From Candidatus Gastranaerophilales bacterium (GTDB taxonomy: Bacteria; Cyanobacteriota; Vampirovibrionia; Gastranaerophilales; Gastranaerophilaceae): DNA of 24,614 bases. The stretch lies in NCBI GenBank assembly GCA_900767135.1, contig CAAFYU010000047.1, forward strand, positions 1 through 24,614. The letters run 5' to 3'. Shown in pieces: positions 21,166 to 24,614 of the stretch. The position numbers and the translations under genes are program-made. Position 1 is the first letter of the stretch. Every line of letters begins with the position of its first letter. The notes below the pieces were generated by a model. It worked only from the letters and a program-made list of their open reading frames with translations, searched no databases and was not told where the DNA came from.

Positions 21166-22255
21166 AAAGTTCCTTTTCAGTAATGTCTGTTGTGAGCGAT
21201 AATCTTAATCTTGATGTGCCTTCGGGAACGGTAGGCGGTCTTATTGGAAGGGTGAAAAATCCGTTGTGAAAAAGAATTTCGCAAGTGTCGACGGTTTCTT
21301 TGTTTCCGCCAATAATAACCGGTATAATGTGACTTTCGCTACCTGCTTTTTGCCCGATTGACAGCATTTTTTGCCGTTTTTCAAGTGTTTGAGGCAGTTT
21401 ATTTTCAATAATCCATTTTGAAAAGGCGATATTTATCGGCGGTAAAGCGGTTGAAAAAATGAACGAACGTGCTTTGTTCGTAAGGTAATCAACTAAAGTT
21501 TGGCTGCCTGTTGCAAATGCACCCATTGAGCCTATTGCTTTCCCGAAAGTTCCGACAATTAGGTCAACTTTATCTGTAATTCCAAGTTTTTCGGTTACTC
21601 CGAGTCCGTTTTGTCCAAAAACGCCAAATGCGTGAGCTTCATCAAGTACCAAAATGCAATTGAATTTTTCTTTAAGTTCGACGAGTTTTTCGATGTCTGC
21701 AATGTCGCCGTCCATTGAAAATACACTCTCAGAAACGATTATGGCGTTGTTGAAGTTTTTCCGTTCTCTTGTTAAAAGTTTTTCCAACGCTTCCATATTT
21801 TTGTGTGGAAATCTGAAAAATTTGCCCTCAGATAGTCGCATTCCATCAATTATGCTGGCATGGTTCAATTTGTCAGAGAATATAACGTCACCTTTGCCGG
21901 CAATGCAACTGTTTATTCCAACATTTGCGTGATAGCCACTGTTGAATAATAGAGTTTTTTCTTTTCTAAAAAGTTGTGAAATTAAATCTTCCAACTCTTT
22001 GTATACGGGCAAAGTGCCTGTTAAAAGCCTTGCAGATGCACTGCCAAACGAGTATTTATCCCCGACTTCATTTAAAAAATCTTCCGTAATCTTTTTGTTA
22101 TCCGCAAAACCAAGATAGTTGTTTGATGATAGATTAACGAGTTTTTGTCCGTTGTAAAAAATATATTTTTCGTCTTTTGCGTCAAAGTTCTTTATATTTC
22201 GAAAGTGTGAATTTGCTTTTAAGTGGTCTAAAATTTCTGAATAATTCTCTTGCAT
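21131..22255 (-). CDS. bioF: 8-amino-7-oxononanoate synthase
   Basis: BioF is the PLP enzyme that joins pimeloyl-ACP and L-alanine, the first step of biotin ring assembly. At 374 residues it is full length for the family. PLP landmarks are DEAHAFGVFG (Asp205, His208) and the Schiff-base Lys239 in GTFGKAIGSMGAF; SSNNYLGF and GSASARLLTG at the start are typical of the alpha-oxoamine synthase group. There is no ribosome site at the ATG; a possible promoter ends 6 bases upstream. It is the first gene of the bioF-bioG-bioC operon. bioA, bioD and bioB are not in the window. Confidence 0.96.
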   Translation of the reverse strand: MQENYSEILDHLKANSHFRNIKNFDAKDEKYIFYNGQKLVNLSSNNYLGFADNKKITEDFLNEVGDKYSFGSASARLLTGTLPVYKELEDLISQLFRKEKTLLFNSGYHANVGINSCIAGKGDVIFSDKLNHASIIDGMRLSEGKFFRFPHKNMEALEKLLTRERKNFNNAIIVSESVFSMDGDIADIEKLVELKEKFNCILVLDEAHAFGVFGQNGLGVTEKLGITDKVDLIVGTFGKAIGSMGAFATGSQTLVDYLTNKARSFIFSTALPPINIAFSKWIIENKLPQTLEKRQKMLSIGQKAGSESHIIPVIIGGNKETVDTCEILFHNGFFTLPIRPPTVPEGTSRLRLSLTTDITEKELFDAISLAKQTK

Positions 22256-22261
22256 ACTTGT

Positions 22262-22290
22262 AATTTATGACAAAAAATGTAAAAAGTCTA
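22262..22290 (-). promoter_or_regulatory. Candidate leaderless promoter of the bio operon
   Basis: On the minus strand TAGACT (22290-22285), a 17-base spacer and TAAATT (22267-22262) end 6 bases before the bioF ATG (22255). The match is weaker than for the opposite gene, but the geometry is the same. The near-palindrome from TTGT to ACAA here could be an operator; it does not clearly match the BirA box. Confidence 0.35.
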
Positions 22291-22292
22291 TC

Positions 22293-22321
22293 TTGAAAAT
22301 TGTTTGAAAAAGTGTTATAAT
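22293..22321 (+). promoter_or_regulatory. Consensus promoter of the pilin-like gene, leaderless
   Basis: TTGAAA (22293-22298), a 17-base spacer and a perfect TATAAT (22316-22321) end 7 bases before ATG 22329, with no room for a ribosome site. This supports ATG 22329 as the true start, and so a translated long leader. Confidence 0.75.
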
Positions 22322-22328
22322 AAAAACA

Positions 22329-23147
22329 ATGATTTTGGTTAATTATTTTAGGAAAGCTGATATTAGTTCAAGACAGTCGCAGAAAAATAAATATAGCTTA
22401 GCTGCTTCGCTTCTTAGCTGCCCAGCTGCTAAACATGTTGCATTTACCTTAGCGGAGGGTGCTACGCACGTAGCCCACTGTAACAATTTACGTAAAGTAG
22501 CATTCACATTGGCGGAAGTTTTAATCACCCTCGGGATAATCGGAGTTGTTGCAGCATTGACTTTGCCTTCTGTGATTCAAAAAATGGAAGATCAAAGGTT
22601 TGTATCTTCTCTAAAAAAGACGTATTCGATTTTGTCGCAAGCAACAAATTCAGTAATTGCAGAGCATGAGAGCCCTGAATATTGGTGGATTGAGGACAAT
22701 CAAGAAGAACCGGTAAAACAAATTTACGAGTATTATAAACCTTATTTCAATGCAATGCGTATGTGCCCCAATACAGCAGGTTGTTGGGGGTATCCGACAA
22801 AGTATTTGAATGGAACCGTATATTGGGCAAGTTTTAACAGAAGTTGGTATCAATATACTTATACTCTTGTTGATGGTGTAAGTGTTTTGATTGATATATA
22901 CGATGCATCAAATGTAAGATTATTTGGAGTTGACGTTGATTATCCTTGTCCTGTTTTTTGGGTTGATTTAAATTCCGGAAATTTGCCAAATCAAATAGGG
23001 CGTGATGTTTTTGCTTTTTTGATTACTAAAAAAGGGTTACAGCCTGCCGGACTTAACGATACAACAACTTGTAACAAAAATGGAACAGGTTGGAGTTGCA
23101 CTTCCAGAATTATTCAAGATGGTTGGACAATAAAATATTTAAAATAG
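22329..23147 (+). CDS. Type IV pilin-like protein with duplicated prepilin motif
   Basis: This pilin/pseudopilin-like protein has 272 residues. The functional motif KVAFTLAEVLITLGIIGVVAA gives cleavage Ala58/Phe59 and Glu63 at +5, followed by a hydrophobic helix. A second copy, VAFTLAE (37-43), lies upstream but lacks the hydrophobic helix; between the copies is GATHVAHC, encoded by the palindrome at 22458-22480. The leader of about 58 residues is unusually long; earlier in it are direct repeats CTTAGCTGC (22397-22405 and 22413-22421). The body matches the next gene along its length: SPEYWWIED, CPNTAGCWGYPTKYLNG, LVDGVSVLID, PNQIGRDVFAF and the end DGWTIKYLK. Assembly genes for a pilus are not present, so whether it forms fibres or acts as a minor pseudopilin is open. 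Confidence 0.87.
   Translation: MILVNYFRKADISSRQSQKNKYSLAASLLSCPAAKHVAFTLAEGATHVAHCNNLRKVAFTLAEVLITLGIIGVVAALTLPSVIQKMEDQRFVSSLKKTYSILSQATNSVIAEHESPEYWWIEDNQEEPVKQIYEYYKPYFNAMRMCPNTAGCWGYPTKYLNGTVYWASFNRSWYQYTYTLVDGVSVLIDIYDASNVRLFGVDVDYPCPVFWVDLNSGNLPNQIGRDVFAFLITKKGLQPAGLNDTTTCNKNGTGWSCTSRIIQDGWTIKYLK
22458..22480. repeat. Dispersed palindrome inside the prepilin leader (copy 2)
   Basis: A 23-base sequence identical to 220-242, with core GCTACGCACGTAGC. It is in the same reading frame in both pilin genes and encodes GATHVAHC in each. Confidence 0.85.
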
Positions 23148-23199
23148 TTCCTAGTTTTTAAAGGTTCTTAATAATATTGTTACAAAAATTCTATTTTTG

Positions 23200-23209
23200 G
23201 GTATATACC
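23200..23209. promoter_or_regulatory. Short perfect palindrome between the tandem pilin genes
   Basis: GGTATATACC lies 59 bases before the next start in the 120-base gap. It could be an operator or part of a promoter; no -35/-10 pair is convincing here and no terminator separates the two pilin genes. Confidence 0.25.
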
Positions 23210-23267
23210 ATGTATATGTATTGTTAAAAAAGTCTTTTTTCTAAAAGAGATTAAAGGCGGTTGGCTT

Positions 23268-23942
23268 ATGAATGAGGATCGTTTTCTGAAAAAAAGATCA
23301 GGACTATCCATGTCCGAAGTATTGTTTACCTTAGCAATAATAGGAGTTATTGCTGCTTTGACAACTTTTGGTTTAGTTGCCAAAGTTAATGATGTAAAAA
23401 ATATTGCGGCATTAAAAAAGATTTATTCCTCAATCAGTCAAGTTGCCATGTTTGTAATCTTAGACAGGTCTAATCCGAATTATTGGGGATTAGACGAATA
23501 TTCTCAAAGTTCTTCTGCACTTGCGTTTTCATACTTTAAACCATATTTTAAAGTTATTAGAGAATGTTCAAATTCTACTGGTTGTTGGCAATATCCGACA
23601 AAATTTTTGAGTGGCGATGTCTATTTAAGACGTGCAAAGATGTATCAATATATGTTCACACTTGTTGATGGAACCAATGTCATAATGAATGTTTACCCGA
23701 AAGATGTTATTGTGTCTGAATTTGGGGTAAATGTTGAAAAAGATTCTGTTGTTTTTATTATTGATGTCAATGGAAATGCATATCCAAACCAAATAGGACG
23801 AGATATTTTTGCATTTGTTTTAAAAGGCAAGGAAATCGTTCCAAGTGGTACGGATAATTCATATAACTGTAATCGAGCAGCTTCCGGATTGACGTGTGCC
23901 GCACGTGTAATCAATGATGGTTGGAAGATTACGTACTATTAG
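23268..23942 (+). CDS. Type IV pilin-like protein, short canonical leader
   Basis: This 224-residue pilin-like protein has a normal leader: MNEDRFLKKRSG, cleavage Gly12/Leu13, Glu17 at +5, then SEVLFTLAIIGVIAALTTFG. The body is clearly paralogous to the preceding gene: NPNYWGLDE, CSNSTGCWQYPTKFLSG, LVDGTNVIMN, PNQIGRDIFAF, and a C-terminus with two cysteines and DGWKITYY. It has no repeat in its leader, which shows the basic form of the family. AAAGG lies upstream of ATG 23268 at a slightly long distance. It probably shares transcripts with the gene at 22329 and is followed by a terminator. Confidence 0.88.
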   Translation: MNEDRFLKKRSGLSMSEVLFTLAIIGVIAALTTFGLVAKVNDVKNIAALKKIYSSISQVAMFVILDRSNPNYWGLDEYSQSSSALAFSYFKPYFKVIRECSNSTGCWQYPTKFLSGDVYLRRAKMYQYMFTLVDGTNVIMNVYPKDVIVSEFGVNVEKDSVVFIIDVNGNAYPNQIGRDIFAFVLKGKEIVPSGTDNSYNCNRAASGLTCAARVINDGWKITYY

Positions 23943-23970
23943 TTTTTAATTTCAGCTCCTTTCATCTTTA

Positions 23971-24004
23971 AAAGTTCGGTGGCCAAAGCCGAGCTTTCTT
24001 TTTT
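23971..24004 (+). terminator. Terminator after the tandem pilin genes
   Basis: AAAGTTCGG (23971-23979) pairs with CCGAGCTTT (23989-23997, one G-U pair), followed by CTTTTTTT. Confidence 0.75.
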
Positions 24005-24021
24005 ATGAATTTTGCCAAATA

Positions 24022-24054
24022 AAAAAAGAGTAGAAAATTTTTCTACTCTTTTTT
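24022..24054. terminator. Terminator of metK (symmetric)
   Basis: Near-perfect arms containing AAAGAGTAGAAA and TTTCTACTCTTT, with A and T runs outside, lie 28 bases beyond the metK stop. They work in both directions. Confidence 0.8.
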
Positions 24055-24081
24055 ATGTTTTTAAATGTTGCTTTATCTAGC

Positions 24082-24614
24082 TTATTTGCAAGAGCAGCAA
24101 CCGCAAGAGCAAGCTTGTGATTTCAAAGCTTCTGCCTTGTCTGTGTGTTCCCAAGGAACATCAATATCAGATCTTCCCATGTGACCGTAAGCTGCCAACA
24201 ATTGATAGAATTTACCACCGTTTTTAGCCGGCAAGTTTCTTAAATCAAAGTTTTTGATAATTGCAGCAGGTCTAAGATCAAAGTTTTTAGCAACAAGTTC
24301 TGAAATTGCATCATCAGAAATTTTACCTGTTCCAAAAGTATCAACCATGATTGAAATAGGTTCAGCGACACCGATTGCATAAGCCAATTCAATTTCGCAT
24401 TTTTCTGCTAAACCAGAAGCTACAACGTTTTTCGCTACATAACGAGATGCGTAAGCAGCTGATCTGTCAACTTTTGTTGGATCTTTTCCTGAGAAAGCTC
24501 CGCCACCGTGACGAGAGTAGCCACCGTATGTATCTACGATAATTTTACGACCGGTTAAACCTGCATCACCTTGAGGCCCGCCTACTACGAAACGTCCTGA
24601 TGGGTTTACAAGAA
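24082..24614 (-). CDS. metK: S-adenosylmethionine synthetase, 3' part only
   Basis: MetK makes SAM from methionine and ATP. The frame is open from the right edge of the window, so the N-terminal half is outside; 176 complete codons are visible. The visible part has LVNPSGRFVVGGPQGDAGLT, TGRKIIVDTYGG, GGGAFSGKDPTKVDRSAAY, YAIGVAEPISI and, near the end, YGHMGR and VPWEHTDKAEALK. These are all strongly conserved core segments, including the phosphate loop GGGAFSGKD. The end is unusual: after the normal C-terminus it adds SQACSCGCCSCK with five cysteines in nine residues. An ATG at 24387 lies inside the conserved core and is not the start. The SAM made here feeds queA and bioC, but the genes are not linked in an operon. 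Confidence 0.96.
   Translation of the reverse strand, partial: LVNPSGRFVVGGPQGDAGLTGRKIIVDTYGGYSRHGGGAFSGKDPTKVDRSAAYASRYVAKNVVASGLAEKCEIELAYAIGVAEPISIMVDTFGTGKISDDAISELVAKNFDLRPAAIIKNFDLRNLPAKNGGKFYQLLAAYGHMGRSDIDVPWEHTDKAEALKSQACSCGCCSCK

Noticed and set aside
22256..22290. BirA operator upstream of bioF
   Set aside because: TTGT and ACAA ends are present but the spacing and inner half-sites do not fit the known BirA box.
22397..22421. CRISPR-like repeats in the pilin leader
   Set aside because: Only two 9-base direct repeats 16 bases apart are present, inside a coding frame, without spacers of constant length or cas genes.
24082..24387. Separate 101-residue gene starting at ATG 24387
   Set aside because: The frame continues upstream through conserved MetK core sequence to the window edge, so this is an internal methionine.

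Overview
The window is AT-rich bacterial DNA that I would place in the non-photosynthetic gut cyanobacteria (Melainabacteria/Vampirovibrionia, most likely order Gastranaerophilales). This rests on three things. Several type IV pilin-like genes share the signature FTLAEVLITLGIIGVVAA. YidC carries a large soluble insert between its second and third membrane segments, as I recall for cyanobacterial YidC. The rest fits an anaerobe (flavodiiron protein, rubredoxin and a PerR-type regulator). The assignment is inference; no marker gene search was possible.

Layout. 1-1395: a pilin-like gene whose 5' part is built from palindromic repeats, then a headless pilin remnant. 1454-5936, all on the minus strand: yidC, queA, a peroxide/oxygen defence cassette (PerR-like regulator, a 45-residue rubredoxin, flavodiiron protein), and a small Ala/Pro/Lys-rich protein. 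6109-9253, minus: an orphan sugar-type solute-binding lipoprotein and a 650-residue AMIN-like envelope protein. 9434-10324: era. 10460-12091, minus: a 543-residue protein with helical ends, behind a flagellar-sigma-like promoter. 12341-13894: a divergent pair (a protein made of two repeats, and a secreted glycine-zipper protein) whose two promoters both predict leaderless mRNAs. 13986-15801: a BlaI-type repressor, a small acidic protein and a serpin-like exported protein, probably one operon. 15869-18352: radA, a small FxG-type protein and, on minus, aroQ. 18353-18597: an intergenic region with a candidate small RNA ending in a clear terminator. 18598-19569: a small beta-rich protein and an unrecognised convergent gene. 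19778-22255, minus: the overlapping biotin genes bioF-bioG-bioC. 22329-23942: two tandem pilin-like genes. 24082-24614, minus: the 3' part of metK with an unusual cysteine-rich tail.

How the parts relate. bioC makes the malonyl-ACP methyl ester that enters pimelate synthesis, bioG removes the methyl group afterwards, and bioF condenses pimeloyl-ACP with alanine; later biotin steps are not in the window. The perR, rubredoxin and flavodiiron genes form a self-contained O2/peroxide response unit with a Fur-type box at its head. The most unusual material is in the pilin genes: dispersed palindromes sit in frame inside their leader regions, one leader holds two copies of the prepilin motif, and one palindrome is flanked by 14-base direct repeats.

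No tRNA, rRNA, CRISPR array, transposase or phage gene was seen, and no gene-free stretch exceeds 300 bases.
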